Shown here: piece after piece, positions 43,115-51,038 of the stretch
How positions within the stretch are numbered: the stretch's first letter is position 1
Layout: every line of letters begins with the position of its first letter
Source: Nitrospirota bacterium
GTDB taxonomy: Bacteria > JACPQY01
Direction: 5' to 3'
Assembly (NCBI GenBank): GCA_016180645.1
Contig: JACPAV010000021.1
Coordinates: 1-64,000, forward strand
DNA: 64,000 nt
Notes under the pieces: generated by a model
The model's database searches: none
What the model saw: the letters and a program-made list of their open reading frames with translations, nothing else
Told to the model about the DNA's origin: nothing
Program-made: the position numbers and the translations under genes

Positions 43115-44812
43115 ATGTTCCACTCGAATCGAAAAGGCCGATTCAGGCTGGTCGCCGTGCTCGGGGGTTGGACGCTCTGCACGCTTTCAGCCTCCGCTGA
43201 GGCCTATTCGCGGGGTACCACTCAAACGGGAGGCGGCGGGTTCCTGAGGGCGTATTCCACACAAAGGACCGAGGAGGGGGTAGGGATGCTCAAGTTCCAA
43301 ACGGGGTTCTTCGTGGCCGAGGATTTCATGATGGAAGGGGATCGGCACAAGAGCGTGGATGGGTCGATTTCCTATACATACAGCCCGGGCTATCTGCTCC
43401 CTTTCAATCGTCTGGAATTCTCCTTTGCGAGCGACGGCAAGTATCAGCCGATGACTCTCCCCGAGGAGGGACAACGGAACGACGGCTATTTCGGGAACCT
43501 GACCGCGGGGCTCAAAGTTCTGGCTGTGGACAGCCGGTATGTGGATGTGGGCCTGGCCGCCATCGCGAAACTTTTCAATCAAGAGGAGACGGCGGGACTC
43601 GCCCCGGCATCCCTCAGCCCCACCTTCCTGATCCTTGGCACGGTGGATCTCCAGGACATCCGATTTCACCTGAACGCCGGCCTTTACAACGACCACTCGC
43701 AAAAGGCGCTGCTCACCCGCCTTGATGAATTGAGCCGCCCGCTGCGGTTTGCGCAAGGAGTCTACATCGAGGACAGTTGGGTTCTCGGCGTGGTGATGGA
43801 AGTTCCGGTCGGCAACGCCTCCGCCTTCATCGAGGGTTTCACCTATCAGGACCGCGACGGCAAGGCCCTGAGCAGCGAGACGTCCGGCTCGCGTTCAACG
43901 GCGATGGAGCGAAGGGATATTTCTTTTCTGCAGAACCCGGTGTGGCTGACACCGGGCCTGAAGGCCCGCGTCTCGCCGCGGTGGGTGGTGGACGGCGCGA
44001 TGGACGTGGGACTGCTCACAGGGGATTTCCCGGGATTCCTCGACACGGGAATCCTGCCGCCGTGGCGATTTGTGTTCGGACTGTCCTACCTGACCGGTGT
44101 TCCAGAGTCTCCACGAAGAGGGCGTGAGGACTCCACCGCGGCGGGGGGGGGGAGATTGGTGGGGCGCGTGATGGAAGCCGGCAGCGACGAACCCCTTGAG
44201 AATGTGACGATCGCCTTCTCCGATCCACAGCTCGTTCCGAGGGTGACCATTCCGGGGGGGCACTTCGAGGTGGAGCACTTCCCCTCGGGGGATTATGCCG
44301 TTGTGGCCAGCTTGGGGGGGTATGAAACTCTCACGCAGAAGTTTCAGATTCGGGAGGGCGAGGTGTTCAATCTATCGCTCCCGCTGGTGAAAGGATCGGC
44401 GGCGGCGGCGAAACGAACGGTGGCCAAGGCGAAAAGCGAGGGAGTGCACGAGAAGCGGATCGTCTTCGAGTTTGGCAAGGTGGATCTGCCGTCCGAATCG
44501 TATCCGGTCCTCGACCGGCTGGCGGAACTCCTGCGGTCGCGTCCGGAGGTGCTTCTCCGAATCGAAGGTCACACGGACGGGATTGGGGAGTTCGCCGTGA
44601 ACCAGATCCTCAGTCGGGGTCGGGCCATCGTGGTGGCCGACTACCTGGCCGCGAAAGGGATCAATCGAAAGCGTCTGGTCCCCATCGGCCTTGGACCGAG
44701 GTATCCTTCAGGAACGAATGCCACGGAGGAGGGGCGCCAGAAGAACCGTCGGGTGGAGTTCGAGCTGATCCCGCTTCCGCTCCAGAACGGTCAGGGGGAG
44801 GTGAGCAAATAG
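43115..44812 (+). CDS. OmpA-family protein: beta-barrel, carboxypeptidase-like regulatory domain, OmpA C-terminal domain
   Basis: 565 aa from ATG 43115; an earlier ATG (43058) would precede the signal peptide. Signal to about residue 30, a barrel-like region (about 35-330) with repeated amphipathic strands, a carboxypeptidase-regulatory-like beta-sandwich (about 345-425: GRLVGRVMEAGSDEPLENVTI...GDYAVVASLGGYE) and an OmpA peptidoglycan-binding domain (about 445-560: FEFGKVDLP...LLRIEGHTDGIGE...NRRVEFELI). It should tie the outer membrane to peptidoglycan. It contains a ten-G tract (44143-44152). Its 3' end overlaps the convergent GH36 gene by 22 bases. Confidence 0.85.
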   Translation: MFHSNRKGRFRLVAVLGGWTLCTLSASAEAYSRGTTQTGGGGFLRAYSTQRTEEGVGMLKFQTGFFVAEDFMMEGDRHKSVDGSISYTYSPGYLLPFNRLEFSFASDGKYQPMTLPEEGQRNDGYFGNLTAGLKVLAVDSRYVDVGLAAIAKLFNQEETAGLAPASLSPTFLILGTVDLQDIRFHLNAGLYNDHSQKALLTRLDELSRPLRFAQGVYIEDSWVLGVVMEVPVGNASAFIEGFTYQDRDGKALSSETSGSRSTAMERRDISFLQNPVWLTPGLKARVSPRWVVDGAMDVGLLTGDFPGFLDTGILPPWRFVFGLSYLTGVPESPRRGREDSTAAGGGRLVGRVMEAGSDEPLENVTIAFSDPQLVPRVTIPGGHFEVEHFPSGDYAVVASLGGYETLTQKFQIREGEVFNLSLPLVKGSAAAAKRTVAKAKSEGVHEKRIVFEFGKVDLPSESYPVLDRLAELLRSRPEVLLRIEGHTDGIGEFAVNQILSRGRAIVVADYLAAKGINRKRLVPIGLGPRYPSGTNATEEGRQKNRRVEFELIPLPLQNGQGEVSK

Positions 44813-46800
44813 AGTCGGCCCTCGCGGGGTCCGAGCTCCACCCGGTGGGTTTTCGAGGCGACCATTCTCTCGCCGCTGAAGATCTCTTCAATTCTGTCGT
44901 ACTGGCGTACGTCCAGATCGATCGACCGAGGGGAGTCCTCCCCATTAAGCACGGCGACCACACTCGACTTGCCCGTTTCGCGGATCCAAAGAGGCGGGAT
45001 GGGAAAGCTCCCCGGAACGAGGTACGGTTCGAGATTGGTCTTTGGGATGATTCGCGCTGGGTATTGGAATAGGTCGGGGATGGTGAAGTATTCCTCTTCG
45101 GGCTTGCCGCCATACAGCAATGGAATCAATGGCGCGATGCGTCGATAGAGAGCCAGCCGATCGGGTGGAAGGGCGGGGAGGTGATCGCCGATGGCGAAGA
45201 TCCCGGGCGCCATGAGCGCCGCCGAGAGAAAGAATCGCGCTTCGTTTTCCGGAAGATCGCGGACGAGGGCGGCATCCGGGTCCGGCGCGATGGCCGGCCA
45301 TGGAAAATGGCGCGTGGCGAGGTTCAGCACCTCCGCCTTGACGTATCGCCATTCCAGCGGGAGATTGAAGAAGGCCACGTCCGGCCCGATCCGGATTCCG
45401 TGGGCGACACCGACGGAGGGGAGAAGCGGAGCGCCGCACGCCAGGATGTAGGCCTCGGGACCGGCGGCTTCCCCAATCCCCAGCATCGCGCCGCGATACG
45501 CTTCGAGCGCGGTCTTGTTGGAGTCGTATCGCTTTCCCTCGATGGCGCCGCCGAATAGAAAGTCCAGCTTGAGATAGCGGTATCCCCAGCCGACGATCTT
45601 CCGGATCTGGCCGAGCATCCAGGCGTTTGCCTCGGGGTGAGTCGTATCGAGGATGAGTTTCGTCGCTCCCCCGCCGAAATTGGCCACGCCGTATTTGACG
45701 AGTTCGCCGTCGGAGCCGCGCAAGAACCAGTCGGGATGCTGCTTGGCCACCGACGAAGTTACATCGACCAGGAACGGTGCGAACCAGATGCCGGGAATGA
45801 ATCCCATTTCCCGTATCTTTTGCGCGGTCCCGTCCATTCCGTCCGGGAATTTCTCATTGGCTTCCCACTCGCCCCAGTTCTTCTCCCATCCGTCATCCAC
45901 CTGAATGTTGTTGATCCCCAACTCCGGCAGGTTTTCCTTGATGAACTGCGCATTGGCCAGCACGTCCGCTTCCGTCACCTTGTCGAACAGCGTATTCCAC
46001 GAGTTCCAGCCAACGGGAACGAAGGGTGGTTTGATGGGTGATGGCTGGAAAGTCACCGAAGGAGGCCTGATCGAGAGACGGCGAGGAGGAGCCGGGGAGA
46101 CGGCGCCGTTCAAAATGAGGTCTTCGAAGGAAACCTCTGATCCCGGTCGAAGCGGAACCGAATCCCCTGTCGCTCCTTGGACGGCGTAGAGACCGCCTTT
46201 CTGGAGCAGGAACCTTGTCTTCCAAACCCGCGCCGTGGCGACGACGGAGATGACGGATGGGGGGTATTCCCAGTTTCCGGGACCGGCGTACCACCAAGAG
46301 GTTGAAGCCTCAAGAGACACGACATCCGTGTTGAAGGCTTGGACTCGATCCCGGTCGGCGGGCGCTGCGTTTCTCACCATCCCCTCATCCAAGAGCGGAG
46401 AGATCGACCAGGACTGATAGCCGTTGGCCAACCACGTGCCATTTGAACTGCGCTGAATCGGACCTAGGCTGAACCCCTGTAGGCGCACGGGGGTTGACCC
46501 CCCATTCGATACACGGATGTCGATGAAGTTCTGGCCTGCCTTGAACGAAAGGGTCAGATCCTCCACGGTGGAGGACACAAGGCCACTGTCGTCTTGGAAA
46601 CGTTCGAATGCCAACCATCGATCGTCCACTTTCAAATGCACTTGGTAGGGAATGGTTCCGTCCTCCGCGACGATAGAGCCGCCGTAGGACGGAGGATTGC
46701 ATGGGCCGCCGTTGCAGAGAGTCCTTTCCTCGCAGCCGGGCACAAGGGCGAGACACAAGACCACCGGGAGCATGAGTCCAGCGACTCGTCGGATGCTCAA
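44791..46800 (-). CDS. GH36-type alpha-galactosidase-like lipoprotein
   Basis: 669 aa from TTG 46800, which gives a proper signal (MSIRRVAGLMLPVVLCLALVPGC) and overlaps the toxin stop (TTGA). N-terminal beta-sandwich, then PVGWNSWNTLFDKVTEADVL, NNIQVDDGWEKNWGEW, GIWFAPFLV, the nucleophile Asp in YLKLDFLFGG (about residue 412) and the acid/base region GIRIGPDVAFF (about 470), as in GH36/GH27-clan enzymes. It probably releases terminal galactose or related sugars outside the cytoplasm. It shares the carbohydrate theme of the GH31 lipoprotein 4 kb away. Confidence 0.85.
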   Translation of the reverse strand: MSIRRVAGLMLPVVLCLALVPGCEERTLCNGGPCNPPSYGGSIVAEDGTIPYQVHLKVDDRWLAFERFQDDSGLVSSTVEDLTLSFKAGQNFIDIRVSNGGSTPVRLQGFSLGPIQRSSNGTWLANGYQSWSISPLLDEGMVRNAAPADRDRVQAFNTDVVSLEASTSWWYAGPGNWEYPPSVISVVATARVWKTRFLLQKGGLYAVQGATGDSVPLRPGSEVSFEDLILNGAVSPAPPRRLSIRPPSVTFQPSPIKPPFVPVGWNSWNTLFDKVTEADVLANAQFIKENLPELGINNIQVDDGWEKNWGEWEANEKFPDGMDGTAQKIREMGFIPGIWFAPFLVDVTSSVAKQHPDWFLRGSDGELVKYGVANFGGGATKLILDTTHPEANAWMLGQIRKIVGWGYRYLKLDFLFGGAIEGKRYDSNKTALEAYRGAMLGIGEAAGPEAYILACGAPLLPSVGVAHGIRIGPDVAFFNLPLEWRYVKAEVLNLATRHFPWPAIAPDPDAALVRDLPENEARFFLSAALMAPGIFAIGDHLPALPPDRLALYRRIAPLIPLLYGGKPEEEYFTIPDLFQYPARIIPKTNLEPYLVPGSFPIPPLWIRETGKSSVVAVLNGEDSPRSIDLDVRQYDRIEEIFSGERMVASKTHRVELGPREGRLYLLTSP

Positions 46801-47189
46801 TACGGTTTCCTCGCGTCTACGCCTGGGAGGGGGCGGAAGTGCTTGAGATTGAGGGTGTAGAGAGGAAGGGCCAGACGCGCAGCCGTGGCCCCAATCAACG
46901 CGTCGATGATCTCGGTGCCGTGACTGAGTCTGAATCTCTCGAACAGCGCCAGCCCGAGGGCGGAGTCCTCGGCCGTGAGGTGAACAACCGGCAGGGGGTT
47001 AAGTTCCTTTTTCAGGCGCGCGACTTCGGCACCTGTCCGGCAGCCATCGACAAGCTCCATCCAGACGAGCACCGGGATACCGATAACCTGGTGTCGGATC
47101 GATTGGAACCATTCGAGGGATTGGCCCAGCTTTCTGCCGACATCGACCAGAACGGACGTATCGAGGAGCAGATCGGGACCGGCGATCAC
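46797..47189 (-). CDS. PIN-domain toxin (VapC-like)
   Basis: 130 aa from the GTG at 47189, which overlaps the antitoxin stop (GTGA); the longer frame from 47279 lies inside the antitoxin gene and is unlikely. PIN acidic residues are visible: LLLDTSVLVD (first Asp), LVWMELVDG (Glu), EIIDALIGATAARL (Asp). The family cuts RNA, often tRNA. It is followed directly by the GH36 gene. Confidence 0.85.
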   Translation of the reverse strand: MIAGPDLLLDTSVLVDVGRKLGQSLEWFQSIRHQVIGIPVLVWMELVDGCRTGAEVARLKKELNPLPVVHLTAEDSALGLALFERFRLSHGTEIIDALIGATAARLALPLYTLNLKHFRPLPGVDARKPY

Positions 47190-47566
47190 CTGGACGGTTG
47201 GCAGGCGCGACGGCTCGCCCTTTTCCGGAGCTGACGGGCAAACTCTGCGCTGCTCCGTATGTCTTTCCGATCGGCCCACATGCCGACGAAGCCAGAGTTG
47301 AGCAGGTCGAAGGCCGTGCCCTTCCGAACGTCGGGGATCTCAATCGTTCCCAGGCGGTAGGCTTGTCGGCGGCCGTCGTTGACCAGCAGGATGGACTGGC
47401 CCTGCTGCCGGAGATCGCGTATGAGGCGCAAGACAGTTCGACCAGATACTCCGAGGACCGCGGCGAGGGCGGTGAGCGTGACGGACTCGCTACGGAGAGT
47501 ATCCAACAGCCGGCTCTCCAAGAAGGACCGGCGGACTTCACGTAGCCCCTTTCTTGTCGTAGCCAT
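47186..47566 (-). CDS. Antitoxin with winged-helix N-terminus
   Basis: 126 aa from ATG 47566 (GTG 47578 possible). The N-terminal helix-turn-helix (LTALAAVLGVSGRTVLRLIRDLRQQG) with a short wing (SILLVNDGRRQAYRLG) binds DNA. The C-terminal part (FDLLNSGFVGMWADRKDI...RQLRKRASRRA) should wrap the PIN toxin. This HTH_11-like type differs from the AbrB, RHH or Phd folds of common VapB. Weak promoter boxes (TGGACG, 17 bases, TACAGT) precede the start. Confidence 0.75.
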   Translation of the reverse strand: MATTRKGLREVRRSFLESRLLDTLRSESVTLTALAAVLGVSGRTVLRLIRDLRQQGQSILLVNDGRRQAYRLGTIEIPDVRKGTAFDLLNSGFVGMWADRKDIRSSAEFARQLRKRASRRACQPSR

Positions 47567-47646
47567 GACAATTGGCACTGTAGCGACAAATGGGCCGGAC
47601 GTCCACTCGCTTGCAAGCCGCGCGGACTCTGGGATAATCCGGCGCC

Positions 47647-48072
47647 GTGAGGGAGAAGCCGTACACCATTCCGAAAGACTTTGATCCCGGTGAGGATGGC
47701 CATCCCTATGCCGACCTCCACGGGATGCGGTGGACGAGGGATAAGCGGGGGACTTGGTGGATCACGCTCAAAACCACCCCGAAGCTGCTCAATCCGAACC
47801 GTGTCCTTCACGGCGGCGTCCTTTTCACGTTGGCGGACACGGCCATGGGCCGCACGGTGACGAGCCTTCTGGGCCCCGGTGAGGAGTGTGCCTCGATCGA
47901 AGTCCGGATCCATCACCTTCGGATGGTGAGGAGCGGCACGCTGAAGTCGCGGGCCTGGGTGGTGCATCGGGGTCGGCGCATCATCGTGCTCGAAGCGGAA
48001 GTAGTCGACGCTCAGGATCGTCTCGTCTCGAAGGCTTCGGGGACGATGTACGTGATGCGAAAACCTTCGTAG
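47647..48072 (+). CDS. PaaI-type hotdog thioesterase
   Basis: 141 aa from GTG 47647. Hotdog signature LLNPNRVLHGGVLFTLADTAMG (residues about 44-65), with the Gly-Gly and Asp/Thr that polarise the thioester in PaaI-like enzymes. Probably hydrolyses acyl-CoA thioesters, releasing CoA if intermediates of the downstream pathway pile up. It is separated from the dehydrogenase gene by 100 bases with a promoter, so it may be a separate unit. Confidence 0.82.
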   Translation: MREKPYTIPKDFDPGEDGHPYADLHGMRWTRDKRGTWWITLKTTPKLLNPNRVLHGGVLFTLADTAMGRTVTSLLGPGEECASIEVRIHHLRMVRSGTLKSRAWVVHRGRRIIVLEAEVVDAQDRLVSKASGTMYVMRKPS

Positions 48073-48137
48073 TCGCCGACGCGCCCAGCGAAGCCGGCGT
48101 CGTTTCCACGGGCGGTTTCCCGGGATTCCCGGGGGAC

Positions 48138-48188
48138 TTGACAACACAGCCATAAACTGAATATAGTTCATCACATGAATGATATTCA
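48138..48188 (+). promoter_or_regulatory. Promoter with TetR-type operator at the head of the acyl-CoA operon
   Basis: TTGACA (48138-48143), 18-base spacer, TATAGT (48162-48167). An imperfect palindrome with a three-base centre (48158-48171 and 48175-48188, 12/14 matching arms: TGAATATAGTTCAT / ATGAATGATATTCA) covers the -10, the transcript start (about 48174) and the first ATG. The TetR gene is second in the operon. Confidence 0.6.
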
Positions 48189-49215
48189 TTTCATGGCGGC
48201 GCGGTTCCACGGGGCCGGAAAGCCGCTGACCCTTGACGAGACCCCGCTCGTCGGGGGAGATGGGGTTCTCGTCAAGGTGGAGGCCGCGGGCCTCTGCGGA
48301 ACGGACCTGCATATCGCCGTGGAAGGCACATTCCCCACGGCCTTCGTGCCCATCACGCTCGGTCACGAAATGGCAGGAACCGTGGAGAGTGGGGCGGGTC
48401 GGTTCCCCAAAGGCGAGCGAGTGTGCGTCTATCCCCACGTCCCCTGTTTCACCTGCGAATACTGCCGCCGCGGCCGGGAGGCGTTGTGCCGGGGATCGAA
48501 AATCTTCGGCGTGCACGCCGACGGAGGCTTTGCCCAGTACGTTCGTGCGCCCGAGTCGTGCCTCTTCCGATTGCCGGCGGGCGTTCCGTTCGAAATCGGC
48601 GCGGCGTTGACGGACGCCGTAGCCACGGCGTTCCACGCCGTCCGCCGCCGCGCGGAGGTCAAACCGGGCGAACGCGCCGCGGTCTTCGGATGCGGCGCGT
48701 TGGGCACGTTTGCGGTCAAGATTCTGAAGGCGCTGGGCGTCTCGAGTGTGATCGGAGTGGACGTTTCGCCGCATGCTCTCGAACGCGCGCGCAAGGCAGG
48801 CGCCACGGCTGCGATCAATGTTCGCGATGAGGATGCCGCGAAGGAGATCAAGAAAATGACGGATGGGGGCGTGGACGCCGCGTTCGAATTCGTGGGCCGA
48901 TCATCGAGCGTCCGTGAAGCCGTCCGCTCCGTGAGGCCGGGCGGGAGGGTTGTCGTCGTGGGAATCGGCCCGGAGCCGGTCGAGTTGGTCCCGCTCCGCA
49001 CGTTTGTAGGGAATGAAATAACGGTGATGGGATCGATGGGTCTGGACCGGATGGACCTCGAAGAGGTCATCCGGTGGGCCTCGGACGGGGGGCTCGATTT
49101 GAGGGGCGACATTGAGGTCCGTCCTCTCGGCGAGATCAACGACGTGCTGCGCGAGGCGGCATCGGGAGATCGCCGCGCCGCCAAGTTCGTTCTGAGGCCG
49201 TGGCCATGGGAGTGA
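48175..49215 (+). CDS. Zinc-dependent medium-chain alcohol dehydrogenase
   Basis: 346 aa from ATG 48175; ATG 48193 (MAARFHGAG) is an alternative. Catalytic zinc ligands lie in GLCGTDLH and LGHEMAG; the structural zinc site is CFTCEYCRRGREALC (C-x2-C-x2-C-x7-C). The Rossmann motif is FGCGALGTFAVKIL, and DVSPHAL suggests NAD(H). It should oxidise or reduce a hydroxyl or carbonyl in the pathway encoded downstream, perhaps a hydroxyacyl-CoA or a free alcohol. Its 3' end overlaps the TetR start. Confidence 0.88.
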   Translation: MNDIHFMAARFHGAGKPLTLDETPLVGGDGVLVKVEAAGLCGTDLHIAVEGTFPTAFVPITLGHEMAGTVESGAGRFPKGERVCVYPHVPCFTCEYCRRGREALCRGSKIFGVHADGGFAQYVRAPESCLFRLPAGVPFEIGAALTDAVATAFHAVRRRAEVKPGERAAVFGCGALGTFAVKILKALGVSSVIGVDVSPHALERARKAGATAAINVRDEDAAKEIKKMTDGGVDAAFEFVGRSSSVREAVRSVRPGGRVVVVGIGPEPVELVPLRTFVGNEITVMGSMGLDRMDLEEVIRWASDGGLDLRGDIEVRPLGEINDVLREAASGDRRAAKFVLRPWPWE

Positions 49216-49844
49216 GGGAGCGGAAAGACCGCGAGAAGGAGGCGCGGCGAAAGGTGATCCTGGAGGCCGCGACCCGCATCTTTTCGCAGAAGGGGTTTGC
49301 GGCGACCACGATGGAAGACGTCGCCGATCGGGCCGAACTCTCGGTCGGCACTCTCTATCTGTATTTCCGGAGCAAGGAGGAGATCTATCTTTCCATGATT
49401 CTCGACGCGATGGATGTGTTTCACGAAGGACTCGTCCGAATTGCGGAGTCGCGCCGGGGTCCGGCGGAGAAACGGCGCGCCGTGTGGGAGCTTTTCATTC
49501 GATTCCGGGAGGAGCACCCGATGTACTACAAGGCCCTGCTCTACCTGCACGACGCGGACTTTACACGGTACCTGTCTCCGGCCGTAAGGAGCGCCGTCCT
49601 GGATCGCTCCGGCAGGAATTTTTCTCTCGGCGCCCGGATCCTCTCACCCCGTGGGAAGGAGTCGAGGCCGTCGAAGAGGGCCATCGACCTCATGTGGGCG
49701 GCCTTCCTGGGTCTCGTCTATATACAAGACTCCCGCGCAAACCTCTCCGAATCCTTCGACCCGGCGAGAAGTCGGTCGTTCCTGTTGGGCGCGTTTGAGT
49801 TCCTGGAGAATGGTCTGGCGGCGCGTTCGGGCGGGGCAGGTTGA
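49206..49844 (+). CDS. TetR family regulator
   Basis: 212 aa from ATG 49206. N-terminal TetR HTH (ILEAATRIFSQKGFAATTMEDVADRAELSVGTLYLYFRSKEEIY) and a helical ligand domain. It lies inside the acyl-CoA operon, overlapping both neighbours, and most likely represses from the palindrome at 48158-48188. An acyl-CoA intermediate is the probable inducer, as for FadR/PaaR-type TetR proteins (inference). Confidence 0.88.
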   Translation: MGVRERKDREKEARRKVILEAATRIFSQKGFAATTMEDVADRAELSVGTLYLYFRSKEEIYLSMILDAMDVFHEGLVRIAESRRGPAEKRRAVWELFIRFREEHPMYYKALLYLHDADFTRYLSPAVRSAVLDRSGRNFSLGARILSPRGKESRPSKRAIDLMWAAFLGLVYIQDSRANLSESFDPARSRSFLLGAFEFLENGLAARSGGAG

Positions 49845-50989
49845 TGTTTGTTGCGGGGGTCGGCCGGACGGCTTACGGGCGCGACGAGCGCTCCATGGCC
49901 GAGATGGTCTATGCGGCGGTCGGCACCGCGCTGGCCGACGCCGGGATGGATCGGGACGACATCGACACCATCGTTACCGCCTCGATCGACCTGTTCGACG
50001 GCAAGGTGGCTTCGAGCGTGTCGATCACGGAATCGGTCGGGGCCGTAATGAAGGAAGAGGCGCGGATCTCGGACGACGGAGCCGCGGCCCTTTTCCACGC
50101 CGCGACCATGATCCTCTCCGGCCGCAAGAGAAACGTGCTGGTCGTGGCGCACTGCAAGAACTCGGAGTCGGATGCGGATGAGATCACGAAGTGGACCTTC
50201 GACCCCAACTTCCAGCAGCCGCTCGGCTTGAACGACTCCCAGGCCGCGGCTCTCCAGGCTTCGGTGTGGATAGCGGCGGGGGGAAGCGAAGAGGAGATGG
50301 ACCGCGTTGCGGCTGTGCGCGGAGGAGTGGCCGTGGACCATGTTCGGAAATCTCCGTGGCTGGTTGAACCCCTCCGAGCGGCACATCGGGCTCCGATCGT
50401 GGACGGCTCCTGCGCCGTCGTCCTTACGAGCCACGACTCACGACCTCCAGGATGGGGGAAGTGCCGCGAGAGGACAGGAGTCCGGAGCAGCCGAGCCACG
50501 AGTCACGTTCGCGTTGCCGGCCTTGGCCTGTGTGTTGAACCACACTACCTGGGAGACCGGGATCTGGTCGGATGTCCCGCGGCAAAGAAGGCTGCTGAGC
50601 GGGCGTTCCGGATGGCGGGGTGGAAACCGGCGGACGTTGAGCGGGCCGAGATTTCCGCGCCCTTCGCGCATCAGGAGATCCTTTGGGCTGCGGCGTTCGG
50701 ACTGGCGCTGGATCCACCCCCACCTCAATCCTCCCCCGTCAAGGGGAAGGATAAGGAAGCTTTTCGCTCCCCCCTGGAGGGGGAGGGTGCGGGTGGGGGG
50801 GGGCGTGCGGTCGTGAACCCAACCGGCGGCTGGTTCGCGGGCAATCCCTACGTCGTCTCCGGTTTGGAGCGTGTGATCTGTGCCGTAGAGTCTGTTCGAC
50901 TCGGCCGGGCGAAAAAGGCCCTCGCCCATGGCTGCTGGGGTCCCGCGGGCCAGGGCCAGTGCGTGGTATTGCTGGAGGCCTCGCCATGA
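49844..50989 (+). CDS. Thiolase-fold protein I, lacking the catalytic Cys and His, with in-frame insertions
   Basis: 381 aa; ATG 49844 overlaps the TetR stop (TGATG). The thiolase fold is clear (VGRTAYGR...AEMVYAAVGTALADAGM, IVDGSCAVVLTS, VNPTGGWFAGNPYVVSGLERV, GCWGPAGQGQ). The nucleophile position (RISDDGAAA) has no Cys, and the GHP motif is GNP. It belongs to the SCP-x/Ltp-like thiolases that pair with DUF35 proteins, and probably forms a complex with thiolase II and the DUF35 protein. Two low-complexity insertions (around residues 197-222 and 290-322) match palindromic or repeat DNA and are absent from the pattern expected of the family. Confidence 0.8.
   Translation: MFVAGVGRTAYGRDERSMAEMVYAAVGTALADAGMDRDDIDTIVTASIDLFDGKVASSVSITESVGAVMKEEARISDDGAAALFHAATMILSGRKRNVLVVAHCKNSESDADEITKWTFDPNFQQPLGLNDSQAAALQASVWIAAGGSEEEMDRVAAVRGGVAVDHVRKSPWLVEPLRAAHRAPIVDGSCAVVLTSHDSRPPGWGKCRERTGVRSSRATSHVRVAGLGLCVEPHYLGDRDLVGCPAAKKAAERAFRMAGWKPADVERAEISAPFAHQEILWAAAFGLALDPPPPQSSPVKGKDKEAFRSPLEGEGAGGGGRAVVNPTGGWFAGNPYVVSGLERVICAVESVRLGRAKKALAHGCWGPAGQGQCVVLLEASP
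50427..50508. repeat. Repeat insertion 1 inside thiolase I, in frame
   Basis: Two 17-mers differing at two bases, CGAGCCACGACTCACGA (50427-50443) and CGAGCCACGAGTCACGT (50492-50508), flank a filler encoding RPPGWGKCRERTGV. The CGAGCCACGA core is also in the RCC1 gene at 4731-4755 (inverse). Confidence 0.55.
50715..50803. repeat. Palindromic insertion 2 inside thiolase I, in frame
   Basis: Outer arms CACCCCCACC / GGTGCGGGTGGGGG enclose two hairpins: ATCCTCCCC...GGGGAAGGAT and CTCCCCC-CTGGA-GGGGGAG. It encodes PPPPQSSPVKGKDKE...LEGEGAGGGG between two conserved thiolase segments. Double hairpins within outer arms mimic REPIN layout. Confidence 0.6.
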
Positions 50990-51038
50990 GCCGGGTGGCC
51001 CTCTACGCTACGCTCCAAGGACGGCGAGTGGAATTGCT

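Noticed and set aside
47279-47279. Upstream start for the PIN toxin (160 aa)
   Set aside because: The extra 30 residues overlap the antitoxin end and precede the PIN fold; the GTGA-coupled start at 47189 gives the usual length.
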